Assembly (NCBI GenBank): GCA_964019695.1
Contig: OZ026522.1
Location: 57,932,811 to 57,996,810 of the forward strand
Reading direction: 5' to 3'
Source: Loripinus fragilis
Lineage: Eukaryota; Mollusca; Bivalvia; Lucinida; Lucinidae
Length of the DNA: 64,000 bases
Under the pieces are notes generated by a model. That model saw only the letters and a program-made list of their open reading frames with translations, made no database searches and had not been told where the DNA came from. Below, one piece after another: positions 10,881 to 22,559 of this stretch; position 1 is the first letter of the stretch, and each line of letters begins with the position of its first letter. The translations under genes were made by a program, and so were the position numbers.

Positions 10881-11273
10881 TTATAAACAGCTCGCTAATG
10901 CTCAGACACTCAGACAAACCACTGTAATGTTTTGCCTGAGTCTCAATGGTGGCTCACACACAAAGCATTTCAGTATAAGTTTAGGCTCGGAACAAAAACT
11001 AGAATCTAGCCTTTCTGAAAAGCAGTGCTTACACATTTAAATATGACTTCATGCACATATGGTAAGTACCTTTACAACATAGGCGGGCCAAATTGTATTT
11101 GCAGAATCCATATTACGATTTTTTGCGGAAATATTAGATGTTATTCATCGGAGAACATATGAATTTGATACTGACAAGAATATTGCATATGTCCTTATAA
11201 AAGATTGACAAATAATGGAATGGCTGCAAGTAAGAAAACCATATTAACTTTGAAAAGCACATTCATCCAGATA

Positions 11274-11513
11274 TTGGCCTCCACTGGAGAAAATCTGTCT
11301 TTTGGCTTTCCGTCAAAGCGACTCAAACCAGTCTACTGAGCTATCGAGACTTGCTAGAAAAATGAATTTTCGGTTGTGGCAAGTTTAGATACAATAATTT
11401 ACAGTAAGTGAAAAACATAGCTACTGATCAGACTGCACATATGCACAGGGTTGCAGGCTGGCCTGCATCTTTGTTGTTCGCACAGCCTGCACCCAGGTTT
11501 TCTCGCAACATGA
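11274..11513. mobile_element. TIR MITE, family C (degraded)
   Basis: Left end TTGGCCTCCACTGGAGAAAA and right end GGTTTTCTCGCAAC, with the family C interior (CAGTCTACTGAGC, GAAAAATGAATTTTCG). Confidence 0.45.
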
Positions 11514-11940
11514 TATTTTCACTATTGACTATTTCTACGGCGATTGGCACACACTTTTTAAAGTAGTTTAGTTCGATGTAATGGTCAGATAATTATAATA
11601 CACATTGTGTTATAATGTGCATGAAATAAATGGTAATTTGTCAAGTAGGGCACATGTATGGTACGCTTCCAATATCACAAGTAAAAGTATCTAACACCAC
11701 CATGACATCTTTAGTTTGGCACCTTTTCCAATCATTGACTTTTTAAAGATAATCCTTCAGGGATTATCTTTAAATGATGCATCACCAATAAAGATGCCAC
11801 TGTATTAAGTTTTTGAAGAGGCTTTGTTATAACAGTCATACGCTTTCTGAATTCATAACTGCAAGCACGTTGAAAAGACCGCTATCGCCAGCAGCATTGC
11901 CGTCCCTGAAAAAATACTATTCTCACTTTCAAGCGGAGTC

Positions 11941-12828
11941 GAGCGTAGTGAGAAAGGGGACGGATTTGAATTATGTTCAATGTGCAATTTATCCTTCAGC
12001 ATTACGGTTGGTGAGAAAAATGACATTACTTAAGGCATGCCAAAGGATCTATGCATGTCACAAATGCTAACAACAGCAAGACAACATCCATTGCTTCACT
12101 CTTCAAGGTGACAGCATGCAGAAGTGCTTTTCTTGCACTCCGGATAAGGAGATCTGAGATTTTACCCTGGGATAGAAAATCTTATCTTACCCATGCTATC
12201 TTACCCAGGACGTCAAGTAACGTCATCATGTGCAATTATCTAAGCATATTCAGGGACTTTTGGAAGCTTATTTTAAAATGAATAAATAAATAAATAAAAA
12301 CAGAGGTGAGTAAGAAAAAGAACCCATTTTTTTTAGTGAGGGTAGGATAGAAAAGTCTGTCCCTCAGGATTACCGTTTGTCATCACTCGGCAAGCCTTGT
12401 GATGCCAAACTGCGATCCACGGGACGGATTTTTCTATCCTACCCTCACACTCATGATAGATTCTTATATTCTCAACATTCGTTGCCGAACACAATCTTTC
12501 ATTCGCCTTCGCCGACCATTTCACTGACCTCGGTCAGCACATGTTTACGGATTCATAGATCACCAAGAAGTTTGCTTACCTTCGGACTAAGAGTTTGAAG
12601 ACTCATATCATCAACTGGGCGATCACCCCATCATTTGACAGTAAAGTGACCGAGGCATGCAAGACAGTGAAATTCTCTATCATGGTAGATGAGAGTAATG
12701 ACCAAGGTGGAGACTATGGTGATCCTGATCAGAGTGGCAGACAGATCCCCAAAGGGTATCACTACTAGGCCAATCTGCAACATCGAGACGAGGCAGAATT
12801 TATTCAATGCCATCAATGATGTCTTCAT
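11941..12828 (+). pseudogene. decayed hAT-type transposase-like gene, N-terminal exon(s)
   Basis: Reading from 11941, the translation GDGFELCSMCNLSFSITVGE followed by KNDIT gives the CxxC half of a BED-like zinc finger. After a stop and frameshift it continues RHAKGSMHVTNANNSKTTSI with the paired histidines. A MITE (12128-12466) interrupts the frame. It resumes at 12472 with VAEHNLSFAFADHFTDLGQH, one stop (12556), then KFSIMVDESND (12667-12699), the conserved catalytic-region motif of this hAT-like family. A +1 shift near 12710 continues TMVILIRVADRSPKG through IETRQNLFNAINDVF to a GTAAGT donor at 12829. Family assignment rests on recognition of these motifs; a search was not possible. At least two stops and two frameshifts show it is not functional. 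Confidence 0.7.
12128..12466 (+). mobile_element. MITE, family J, inserted in the hAT-like exon
   Basis: It starts TTTCTTGCACTCCGGATAAG, contains TTTTACCCTGGGATAGAAAA, and ends with an inverted pair GTGAGGGTAGGATAGAAAAG / TTTTTCTATCCTACCCTCAC. The same unit lies inverted at 22133-22515, and a partial one at 48103-48400. It separates the zinc-finger and AEHNL parts of the hAT-like reading frame. Confidence 0.7.
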
Positions 12829-13091
12829 GTAAGTTACTGTTAGTGATGCTGTTTGGTTACTTTGCAAATAATTACGACCAAGATTAGATGTCAAAATGTA
12901 GGTCCTGATCTGGATCCAACTGTTTTATACCCGGATGGTATTTCTGAAAGTTTTTTATAGTTAATTTTGAAAAAAAAAATAGAAAATTAAAAAAGAAAAA
13001 CTGACAATTACAAAGTCAATGACTTGTTTTATAATTGAGTTTAGTACTTATCCCATAGGCGACCAGCAAAAGTCTAAAACATTTGCGCAGA

Positions 13092-13215
13092 TCTTGTGCA
13101 AGAAAATCTGTCTTCGGGATTTGCGAACAATGACGGCGTAGACCAGCCTATGCGCAGTCTGATCAGCGCCTTTGTTATTTGCTTTTTGGAAAGTATATCA
13201 AAACTTGCTTCAGAC
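13092..13215. mobile_element. TIR MITE, family C fragment
   Basis: AGAAAATCTGTCTTCGGGAT and CAGTCTGATCAGCGCCTTTG match the left half of the copy at 449-685. It lies in the intron between the first two hAT-like exons. Confidence 0.5.
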
Positions 13216-13433
13216 GATTTAGATTTTAATGACCTTGACCTTATATTCACGGTAACCACAGCACTTTGTAATTTCAAAGTTTGACCAAAATTGTGTTTGT
13301 GCATGCTCTCCCTTGAAATAATTGATGGATCATTTTGACACAATAAAGAGCAGTAAGCATGCTTGCTGACTCAAATTGCGATTGGGGGGACATAGTTTTC
13401 CTCTGAAAACACTGCTTTAATTTTATATTGCAG

Positions 13434-13861
13434 GCATATATGCTTTTGGCATACCGGCTAACAATGTTACAGGGGTCACGGGTGTGGCAGCAGACCCCAA
13501 TTATTTGTAGAATGTTGGAGCTAAGTTCAAACAGACCTGTAAAGTGCAGTTGTCCCCCTTGGCAATTTCAGTGCAAAAAGGAAGCAAGTTTTGAAAGAAT
13601 TCCAAGAGTTCACCCAGACTGAGCCTCTGAAGCTGTTAAAGCATTGCTCTACAAGATGGGTGTCACTTGAGAGATGTATCCGTAGACTGCTGCAACAGTG
13701 GGCTGCCTTGAGGTCTTACTTTAACAGTCATGAGGAGAATGAGAAAAATTGACGTGTCCAGAGATGTGCCACACTTCTACAGGATCCAGAGATGGAGTTG
13801 GTTTACCATATTATTTGAGTTCATCATGGGTCCATTAAATGAGTACAACACTACTTTTCAG
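13434..13861 (+). pseudogene. decayed hAT-type transposase-like gene, second exon
   Basis: The exon is preceded by TTTTATATTGCAG and followed by GTAAGT. Early residues AFGIPANNVTGV fit the segment after the catalytic DESND region. The frame then shifts. From 13573 it reads RKQVLKEFQEFTQTEPLKLL, then KHCSTRWVSLERCIRRLLQQ and WAALRSYFNSHEENEKN, a stop, and RVQRCATLLQDPEMELVY. A final shift gives LFEFIMGPLNEYNTTFQ ending exactly at CAG|GTAAGT. STRW(L/V)SLERC and the closing PLNxxNTTFQ are highly characteristic of this hAT-like family. At least one stop and two frameshifts are present. Confidence 0.75.
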
Positions 13862-13899
13862 GTAAGTTAAATCATTGCACCAGCTAATGACGATACCAC

Positions 13900-14250
13900 A
13901 TTTAACCTTACTTGATAGCTACGTTTACAAATCATAGTACAGTAAAACCTGTCTTAAGCAGCCACTCAAAAATAGACCAAACAAAGATCTTTATGACAAA
14001 TGGTAGCTTAGTGAAGGTCGAACATTGCAGAATGCTCCCATTGAAGCATTCTGCAATACTTTTGACCTGCAATAAGCGATAATTGGTCTTGAAAACCAAT
14101 TTTTGGTCTTCTTGAGAGTGGCCATTTTACAGGTTTTACACAGTAGACAGGTTTTACTGTACTATGCAAGATTAATAATATTTAACCCTACTAGATAGCT
14201 GCGTATACAAATCATATTGCTTTGCAAGATTAATAACTACATGTTTTTAA
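13900..14250 (+). repeat. diverged satellite units split by a MITE
   Basis: TTTAACCTTACTTGATAGCT and CTACGTTTACAAATCATA at 13900-13936 are outlying units of the ~59-bp satellite. The unit resumes after the MITE as TATGCAAGATTAATAATATT at 14163, followed by one further unit to about 14240. Confidence 0.7.
13940..14159. mobile_element. pogo/Tc1-like MITE, family F
   Basis: It starts CAGTAAAACCTGTCTTAAGC and ends GACAGGTTTTACTG, flanked by TA on both sides (13938-13939 and 14160-14161). Removing it and one TA rejoins a satellite unit. An internal hairpin GCAGAATGCTCCC / AAGCATTCTGC is present. TIR plus TA duplication is the Tc1/mariner/pogo signature. Confidence 0.8.
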
Positions 14251-15054
14251 CCCTATATAATTCCAACTCAATGCTTTTATCGTTTTTTCTGAGATTTTTA
14301 TTGGTCCGTTAGCAAATTTAAATTGTTTTTACACTTCGATAAAAGCCCATGCGTAGGAATATTTGATAACTGCCTTGATATCACAGTGGTAGATTGTGTT
14401 GGTAATAACAAACTGTACATAAAACTATATAACTTTCACTAGATTAAATATAGTTAAGCGTGTTCTAAAGCTTATTTAAAAGCCCTTACGCTGAACATGG
14501 TTGTGCACCTTTTAAACAACGGGGGAACTCTAAGATATGAACAGGATGGGGAGTTATGTGACGTCACTTAACAAACGGTCACGTCATTGAAGAGAATCGT
14601 CATCAAAACAATGTCAAGGCTCACATCAACAACGAAATGTTTCAACGCAGTTTGAACTTGTCAAATTGCACTTTTAAAATTAACGCTAAGATCTTAGATC
14701 TACTTCGGAGATTTAAGGCAGGACTTGTGAAGCTAAGTGCATCGATCCGAGGCCCAATCCGTGCCGTGGTAGGGCCGTTCAATGAGCCCATATTTGACAT
14801 AGGAAAACATTTCCAAACTAAATGGAGTTGTTTTGAGCCCAATCAGCTCATACTAACGTATTCGCCCCAAATAGGGTGCAATTTTAATCATTATTTAGCA
14901 AAACAAAGTTTGAACTGACAGAATTTTCAAGATGGATGCCCGATCATTCATAGACAGCGGTTATGAACTATTTTTCTTCAGTGGGCTTTTAAATTTGAAA
15001 CTTTGTCAACAACCTTTTACAGATGCGCTGTTTTGTTCCAAAGTTGGAATTATA
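14251..15054. other. unassigned intronic sequence
   Basis: No recognisable coding or repeat structure. The overlapping open frames on both strands at 14637-14918 are not convincing. Confidence 0.4.
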
Positions 15055-15207
15055 AGGAATGAAATTTAATTTTTTGGTTTTTATCGATGTGTAAACTCCG
15101 GCGAATCACTCACAAATTTAACATAAAGCCCTCCGGGCTTTATTCAATTTGTGAGTGATTCGCCGGAGTTTACACCGATAAAAACCAAAAAATAAAATTT
15201 CATTCCT
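15055..15207. mobile_element. foldback/palindromic MITE
   Basis: AGGAATGAAATTTAATTTTT and GTAAACTCCGGCGAATCACT on the left are repeated in inverted order on the right (AGTGATTCGCCGGAGTTTAC, AAATTTCATTCCT). The ~70-bp arms surround AAAGCCCTCCGGGCTTT. Confidence 0.8.
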
Positions 15208-16066
15208 ATAACAAATCATATTATTATGCAAGATTAATAACTATTTAACCCCCCTAGATAGCTGCGTATACAAATCATATTACTTTGCAAGATTAATAAC
15301 TATTTAACCTCCCCTAGATAGCTGCTTATACAAATCATATTGCTTTGCAAGATTAATAACTATTTAACCCCCCAGATAGCTGCTTATACAAATCATATTG
15401 CTTTGCAAGATTATTAACTATTTAACCCCCCAGATAGCTGGGTATACAAATCATATTACTTTGCAAGATTAATAACTATTTAACCTCACTAGATAGCTGC
15501 TTATACAAATCATATTGCTTTGCAAGATTAATAACTATTTAACCCCCCAGATAGCTGGGTATACAAATCATATTTCTTTGCAAGATTAATAACTATTTAA
15601 CCCCCCTAGATAGCTGCTTATACAAATCATATTACTTTGCAAGATTAATAACTATTTAACCCCCCTAGATAGCTGCTTATACAAATCATATTACTTTGCA
15701 AGATTAATAACTATTTAACCCCCCAGATAGCTGGGTATACAAATCATATTTCTTTGCAAGATTAATAACTATTTAACCTCACTAGATAGCTGCTTATACA
15801 AATCATATTACTTTGCAAGATTAATAACTATTTAACCTCACTAGATAGCTGCTTATACAAATCATATTGCTTTGCAAGATTGATAACTATTTAACCCCCC
15901 TAGATAGCTGCTTATACAAATCATATTACTTTGCAAGATTAATAACTATTTAACCCCCCTAGATAGCTGCTTATACAAATCATATTGCTTTGCAAGATTA
16001 ATAACTATTTAACCCCCCTAGATAGCTGCGTATACAAATCATATTACTTTGCAAGATTAATAACTA
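15208..16066 (+). repeat. ~59-bp satellite array, left block (~14 units)
   Basis: The unit reads AGATAGCTGCTTATACAAAT then CATATTGCTTTGCAAGATTA then ATAACTATTTAACCCCCCT. Variants are mainly GCTTAT/GCGTAT/GGGTAT and TTGC/TTAC, arranged in mixed order. The array stops in mid-unit at TAACTA (16061-16066), where the Helitron begins. Confidence 0.95.
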
Positions 16067-17199
16067 CTAGAAACGGGCCCGCGCAAGCGCGGGTTATGAT
16101 GAAAAATGTTCTGAGCTCGGCTGAGCATGGCAGATGTCCTCACAAATATTAAAATTGAGAACAATTGTTAGCATTTCAATATCTAAGAGTAGGATAAATA
16201 CTAACGAAATTCTGATATGAATCAAGGGCCATAACTCTGTTATAAAGTATATTATCTATTTCTATTAACCTAACTCAAAAATAAGGCGGTAACGACCCAA
16301 GGGTGAATCTTGATCGAAACAACGCATGTAGCATAACGCACTACTATAGTGTTAATCGAAGTGACTGTACTATACGACAACCAACGTATATGTATGCCAA
16401 TGAAAACTGTAAGTTGTCATATCAACTTTAGTCCTTTTCCAATGCTTATTCATTCCCCTGAGATGACCAGATATTGAGGGGATGCAGACCTTGGGTCATA
16501 TTTTAATGTCTTACTCATGCTTGTGCTGGCTAGATACTATAAGTGAAATATGGAATGAGCTTCACAGCTTAAGGGAGACCCACAGATGCCTGTACACACC
16601 ATAAGCTCATCTATGAGCCTTCGGCTCAGATGAACTAAAAAGTATACGAAATTTTGTGACTGCAGGAAAAATAGGCCAAGTTTTCTATTCTGTCTGTATA
16701 GATTAGTATAATTGATAAAATGAATACAGCAAATTCATTCTGTATGAAAGAAAGACCAGGAATCGAAACCAATGGCCACTTGGTTGATAGTAACACTCTA
16801 CTGATTGAGTTAAGCAGCCCATCAGTTAAGAGTGGTGTATATGGTTAAAGCATTAATGAATGTGGCATTAAATCCAAAGTTTTGAAAAATGTCTACTGTA
16901 ATATTCTAAAATTTTATGACTCCCTAAACTTTGCTGTAAATATGCCAAAAATTGAACCACAAGGGTTTTTATAGAATAATACCAAATAAAGATATTGACA
17001 GAACTGCAAACAGTGAAGACCCTGATTAGACTGCTTCTCTAGGGACAGTCTGATGTGGGTCTGCACTGTTTGACCATACCTAATTGTCCAAAAAGTTGGG
17101 CATTAATTTCATGGCAATTTCTTTTGGTAATTGACTATTGATGAGGACAGTGATTATTACAATAAAAAGAAATGGGTAAATACACTTTAAATTTATGTT

Positions 17200-18640
17200 T
17201 TCAACCAAACACATGGTGTTGGTAATCAAAAGTAATGTCGCAATGAGACGGTTCTTTTGAGCACCCAAAATATAAAACCATGGTTGCAAATAGAGCTAAG
17301 CCTTACACGTTTACCAAATTTTGTTAAGGTTAAGACGAATTCCAAAAATCGAAATGATTCCGTTTACACGCACCTACACAGCATTTCTACACGTCGAATC
17401 ACGGGTTCGTTGTAACTACCATGCAACAACAGACTTCTTTCTTCATAAGAAATGATACCTATGTAAAGCTTTTATATTTGAAAAGCAAAAATGAAATCGG
17501 TATATACATCTGCTGTAACTACCAGACAACAACAGACTTCTTTCATCATAATAAATGATACCACTGTAAATTAAGCTTATATCTTTGAAATACAAAAAAA
17601 GTATTAGACTCAAAAGTGCTGTATCATTGAGACGGTTCTTTTTGGCACCCAAAATATAAAACCATGGTTGCAAATATGGCTACCATGCTTACAATTTTTG
17701 TAAACGTTTACACGGATTCCAGAAATCGAATAATACCAAGGTAAAGCTTATATCTTTGAAACACAAAAAAATCGGTATATACACTTTAAATGTTTTCAAC
17801 TATAACATATGTTGTAGGTACTAAAATGTACTGTCTCAATGAGACAATTCTTTTGTGCACCATAAATATAAACCCATGGTTGCAAAAGGACTTCCATGTT
17901 TACAAATTTTTTACACGAATTTCAGAAATCGAATGTTACCAATGTAAAGCTTATATTTTTGAAACGCAAAAAAGAAATCAGTAGGTATACACTTTAAATG
18001 TTTTCAACCAATATATATCTTGTGAGTACTCAAAAGTGCCGTCTCAATGAGACGGTTCTTTTGAGCACCCAAGATATAAAACCATGGTTGTAAATAGGGC
18101 TTTTACGATTTTGTAAACGTTTACACGAATTCCAGAAATCGAGTGGTGCCACTGTAAAGCTTATATCTTTGAAAATGCAAAAAAGAAATCGGTATATACG
18201 CTTTAAATGTTTTCAACTAAGACATATGTAGTACCATCTCAATGAGACTGTTCTTTTGAGCACCCAAAATATAAAACCATGGTAGCAATTTTGCAAATGA
18301 CCTGTGCATAAAAGCGGGGTATGGTTGCAAATGATTTGTGCATAAAAGCAAAAAATAGGTGTGGTTCGGTAAAACAGTCGAGTTTCCAGTGGTTTGGTGT
18401 GTTCAGGGCTACACGGCATTTCTACACGTCGAATTGCGGGTTCGCTGTAACTATCTTCTTTCATTATAATAGATGATACCACTGTAAAGCTTTTATCTTT
18501 GAAACGCCAAAAAAATCGGTATGATGCACATTAATTGTTTTCAACCAAAACATATGGCCACATATGTTGTGGGTGCTCGAAAACCGTCTCAAGAGACTTT
18601 TCTTTTGAGCACCCAAAATATAAGGGGTCTGTAGCCTGCA
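17200..18640. repeat. tandem series of family A hairpins
   Basis: At least six successive units of ~200-400 bp each contain AAAGCTTATATCTTTGAAA, CGGTATATACACTTTAAATG, a TCTCAATGAGACGGTTCTTT hairpin arm and CACCCAAAATATAAAACCAT. It is an internally amplified MITE-derived array in the Helitron. Open frames such as 18213-18482 (minus) merely read through it. Confidence 0.75.
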
Positions 18641-18664
18641 GGTCAGCATATTTTTTTTCAAAAC

Positions 18665-20640
18665 TCTGCTTTCAGGGCAGGTAAGTTTTATCTTATTTGC
18701 CTATAGGCTGTGAGGATTATTTACGTTTTGATTCGACAGGTACCCGTATGATGATCAAAAATATATGGAATATTATATCGGTAAGAAAAAGTCTGCAAGA
18801 GCCGGAAATAGACTAACAATAACTCTTTAGGTGCCAACTAAGTATTGAAACCACACACCCTGGTTGTTTCACCCCTAAAAGTATGCATTTCCTGTTCCAA
18901 GCAAAACCTTCGTGCATTATTCATTATCAGAAATTTGACAATCCAGAAAATGAGCGAAAGGCAGGGTATACATACATGTATATATGTAGTTAATATTAAA
19001 ATAAGTTGTTAATGGTGAGGTAAACTTTTTTGAGAAACATGGGGTAATTAAATGCCATACTACTTTTGTCGCAAGAACTGAACTGCAGCAAAAAAATACT
19101 TAAAGAATCTGATTGGAACCTTATTTGGCAGACTGTTGAGAAAGGGTCTATTTGAATAGACATGTTGCTGTAAATTTACCAAATAGGATCCAATTACCGA
19201 ATCAAGCCTGAAAATGGTCAATTAGCTTGTTTATCTGTTTTCTTTCTTTATTTTTTTTGGGGGGGGGGGGGTGGTTGGAGTGGGGGTGAGGGTTGGGCAT
19301 GTTAGGTCTAGGCGCTCATTGGAACATGAATTTAAGCGCCTAGTGTAACTGATGCTACCCACATCACCTACTTGCAAATTTTAAGACGTCTGCTGTGTCA
19401 TCTGTTGATGACTTGAAATGCTGCTGTGGCAAGTAGTGTAGGCACAGATAAGACTGCCTTTTAGTCCACAATGTTTACCTGGAAGTATGGAACTCAACAC
19501 AGCAGACAACAACAGCCGGATAATATATTCTATTGCATACAAAATAACTAAGTACCATTATTCATTTATATTCACCTTTCTAATAAAAGAAACCACTCAG
19601 GCCAACAAAGAATATGACATTTTCGGGTCATTTTGAGTCCGATTCGGTAAGTTTCCAGACCCCCCCCCCCCCACCATATCTAATACAAATGTCAATACAA
19701 ATGCTGTAGTAGACTTAGAGATAATGTTTATTTTGAAATAAAGGTAATGAGCTTTCGACAGACTTTGTTGTTCCTTTTTTTGTCCCTTACTGTGGCACAG
19801 GACGATAGTCCTAGCCTACGCATGTGAATGACATGGTCACTTGTCTGACCGCCACAATATACGTTGGGCGTATGCAACAACAACAGCCGGGAAATATATT
19901 ATAATGCATACCAAATAACTCAGAACCATTATATTCGTTCATTTCCACCTTTCTAGTAAAATAAACAACTCAGATCAACAAACACAAAAGCATGGCATAT
20001 TCGGGCTTGATTGGGTCCGATTCAGTAATGGGGTGGACATGCACATAAATGTTATCGGGTATGAAAGCCATGACCAGCCCGATCTGCCGTGCCAGAAATC
20101 TATTTTTATATACAAAAAACATTATTACGTACCTTTTTATTTTGCAAATGAGAAAGTATTTTATGCAGAGGATAGAGCAAAAATGAATAGAGAATTGAAC
20201 CTCTTTGTTCTGTGGGAAATTGGATTTCTGGCGCGGCAGATCGGACACGGCAGCACCATGCGGTCACGGCTTTCATAACCATCATATCACGTGTCAACTT
20301 TGACCCTTGCAAGTGACGTATGACCGCGCGACATATGGAAATACACCTTACGACCAATCGTTGCAGCCTTTCTTGGTAGAAGTTGGGAGAGTATGAAAAC
20401 ATAGATCGATATCGTCCATTATCATTAGTTGATAAAGAAGGCGTTACCCTGTCAAATTTGATGGGAGATTATGGAATCTAAAACTGAATTGTATCAAAAT
20501 ACTCAAAAACGAAATAAAAGTAAAAGAAGGTTAGATCGAAGTTATCAATGGGGGCATTATCTGAATAACTCGGTGTAGAAAAAATGCTGGTAAAATATAC
20601 CGTTTCCGAGTTTTTGAGCGCAAAGGGCTCCTTTAGTAGT
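18665..20640. other. Helitron interior without recognised genes
   Basis: Contains a poly-G run (~19258-19270), a poly-C run (~19661-19673) and two copies of a ~150-bp segment starting AACAACAACAGCCGG. No transposase-like frame was found. Confidence 0.5.
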
Positions 20641-20645
20641 ATAGA

Positions 20646-21177
20646 TTTAACCCCCCTAGATAGCTGCTTATACAAATCATATTGCTTTGCAAGATTAATA
20701 ACTATTTAACCCCCCTAGATAGCTGCTTATACAAATCATATTGCTTTGCAAGATTAATAACTATTTAACCCCCCAGATAGCTGCGTATACAAATCATATT
20801 ACTTTGCAAGATTAATAACTATTTAACCCCCCAGATAGCTGCTTATACAAATCATATTGCTTTGCAAGATTAATAACTATTTAACCCCCCCTAGATAGCT
20901 GCTTATACAAATCATATTGCTTTGCAAGATTAATAACTATTTAACCCCCCCAGATAGCTGCTTATACAAATCATATTGCTTTGCAAGATTATTAACTATT
21001 TAACCCCCCAGATAGCTGGGTATACAAATCATATTACTTTGCAAGATTAATAACTATTTAACCTCACTAGATAGCTGCTTATACAAATCATATTGCTTTG
21101 CAAGATTAATAACTATTTAACCCCCCTAGATAGCTGCTTATACAAATCATATTCATTTTCAAGATTAATAACTATTT
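20646..21177 (+). repeat. ~59-bp satellite array, right block part 1
   Basis: It starts with TTTAACCCCCCTAGATAGC, the exact continuation of the left block, and runs about nine units until interrupted by a SINE. Confidence 0.95.
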
Positions 21178-21383
21178 TATGTTTTGTTTGTTTGATTTGA
21201 TTCTTTACATCCCATCAACAATCTTTCAGTCAAACAGGGACCGATCATCCTGGGTTGAACCAGTACTAAGCTAGGATAAATGTGTTTTGCTCAAGGACCA
21301 CAACGCAGTGACGCCAGTGAGGCTCGAACCCGCGGCCTCCCGGTCTCGAGTCAAGCACTCTACCACTGAGCCACTGCGCTCCC
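21178..21383 (-). mobile_element. V-SINE-like SINE inserted in the satellite
   Basis: On the minus strand it has GCTCAGTGGTAGAGTGCTTG, GGTTCGAGCCTCACTGGCGT, the TCCTTGAGCAAAACACATTT core and a (CAAA)n tail. The satellite sequence TAATAACTATTT (21166-21177) is duplicated as TAATAATTATTT (21384-21395), a 12-bp target duplication with one mismatch. Confidence 0.9.
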
Positions 21384-21928
21384 TAATAATTATTTAACCC
21401 CCCTAGGTAGCTGCTTATACAAATCATATTAATTTGCAAGATTAATAACTATTTAACCCCCCTAGATGGCTGCGTATACAAATCATATTGCTTTGCAAGA
21501 TTAATAACTATTTAACCCCCCAGATAGCTGCGTATACAAATCATATTACTTTGCAAGATTAATAACTATTTAACCCCAATAGATAGCTGCGTATACAAAT
21601 CATATTGCTTTGCAAGATTAAAAAGTATTTAACCCCAATAGATAGCTGCTTATACAAATCATATTGTTTTGCAAGATTACTAACTATTCAACCCCCACCC
21701 CAGATAGCTGCTTATACAAATTATATTGCTTTGCAAGATTAATAACTATTTAACCCCCCTAGATAGCTGCTTATACAAATGATATTGCTTAGCAAGATTA
21801 ATACCTATTTAACCCCCCTAGATAGCTGTGTATATAAATAATATCGCTTTGCAAGATTATTAGCTATTTAACCCCACTAGATAGCTTTGTATACAAATCT
21901 TATTGCTTTGCAAGATTAATAACTATTC
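21384..21928 (+). repeat. ~59-bp satellite array, right block part 2
   Basis: About nine further units. The last ones (ATCGCTTTGCAAGATTATTA, AGATAGCTTTGTATAC) diverge more, as is usual at an array edge. Confidence 0.9.
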
Positions 21929-21954
21929 TTCAAACTTTTGATTATTGTCTCACC

Positions 21955-22085
21955 CTTCGAGTATGTTTTGGGTGCTCAAAAGAACCATCTCAGAGATGGT
22001 TCTTTTGAGACTCCACAACATATGTTATGGTTGAGAATTAAGAAAGCTGCTTTCAATTACACACTCTTATATAGGGGCCTGTAAC
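21955..22085 (-). mobile_element. hairpin MITE, family A
   Basis: GGGTGCTCAAAAGAACCATC and GATGGTTCTTTTGAGACTCC form the hairpin, followed by ACATATGTTATGGTTGAGAA and CACTCTTA. Confidence 0.7.
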
Positions 22086-22132
22086 TTTATATTCTGTATG
22101 TAAGTTGTTACATATTATAAGAATCCTTCAAT

Positions 22133-22515
22133 AGTGTGAGGGTGGGATAGAAAAATCTGTCCCGAGGATTGCTGTTTGGCACCACGAGGCTTGCCAAGTG
22201 ATGACAAACGGTGATCACGAGGGACGGATTTTTCTATCCCATCCTCACATGATTATTGGATTCTTTTTCATGCTCACCATTAAATACCGCATTTAATGTT
22301 TAAAAAAAGGCTCCCAAAAGTTCCTGACTACGCTGAGATGTGACATGATATGTTGACAACACTTTAACATAACAATGACATCACTTCACGACCAGGTGCG
22401 TGAGTTCTAATACAACCAGTGTACAGCCCTCATGTGACAGCCTGGGTAAGATAACATGGGTAAGATAAGATTTTCTATCCCAGGGTAAAATTTCAGATGT
22501 CCTTATCCGGTGTGC
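22133..22515 (-). mobile_element. MITE, family J
   Basis: Reverse-complement relative of 12128-12466. It starts with GTGAGGGTGGGATAGAAAAA, has the inverted arm TTTTTCTATCCCATCCTCAC, and ends CTTATCCGGTGTGCAAGAAA. It abuts the next hAT-like exon within about 45 bp. Confidence 0.7.
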
Positions 22516-22559
22516 AAGAAATACAACTGTTAGAAAAAAAAATGGGTGCTATATTTCAG

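Larger units (their letters stand above)
16067..20645 (-). mobile_element. non-autonomous Helitron inside the satellite
   Basis: On the minus strand the element begins TCTATACTACTAAAGGAGCC (20645 downward), typical of Helitron 5' ends. It finishes with a stem-loop CCCGCGC-TT-GCGCGGG, then CCCGTTT and CTAG at 16070-16067. The flanks on that strand are A before TC and T after CTAG. Joining 16066 to 20646 gives TAACTA|TTTAACCCCC, an intact satellite unit with no duplication: the A|T empty site expected of a Helitron. No Rep or helicase coding is seen in the 4,579 bp. Contents include a Helentron-type 5' hairpin (16604-16635), a series of family A hairpins, a ~150-bp duplicated segment (19500-19640, 19868-20020) and a 20-bp inverted repeat (GATCTGCCGTGCCAGAAATC near 20079 and its inverse near 20220). 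Confidence 0.85.

Noticed and set aside
15208..16066. CRISPR-like array
   Set aside because: The repeats are contiguous ~59-bp monomers without unique spacers, in a eukaryotic context.
16067..16638. Independent short Helentron-like element on the minus strand
   Set aside because: A Helentron-type 5' hairpin is present at 16604-16635, but the 3' subterminal inverse is not found, and only the 4.58-kb reading restores the satellite.
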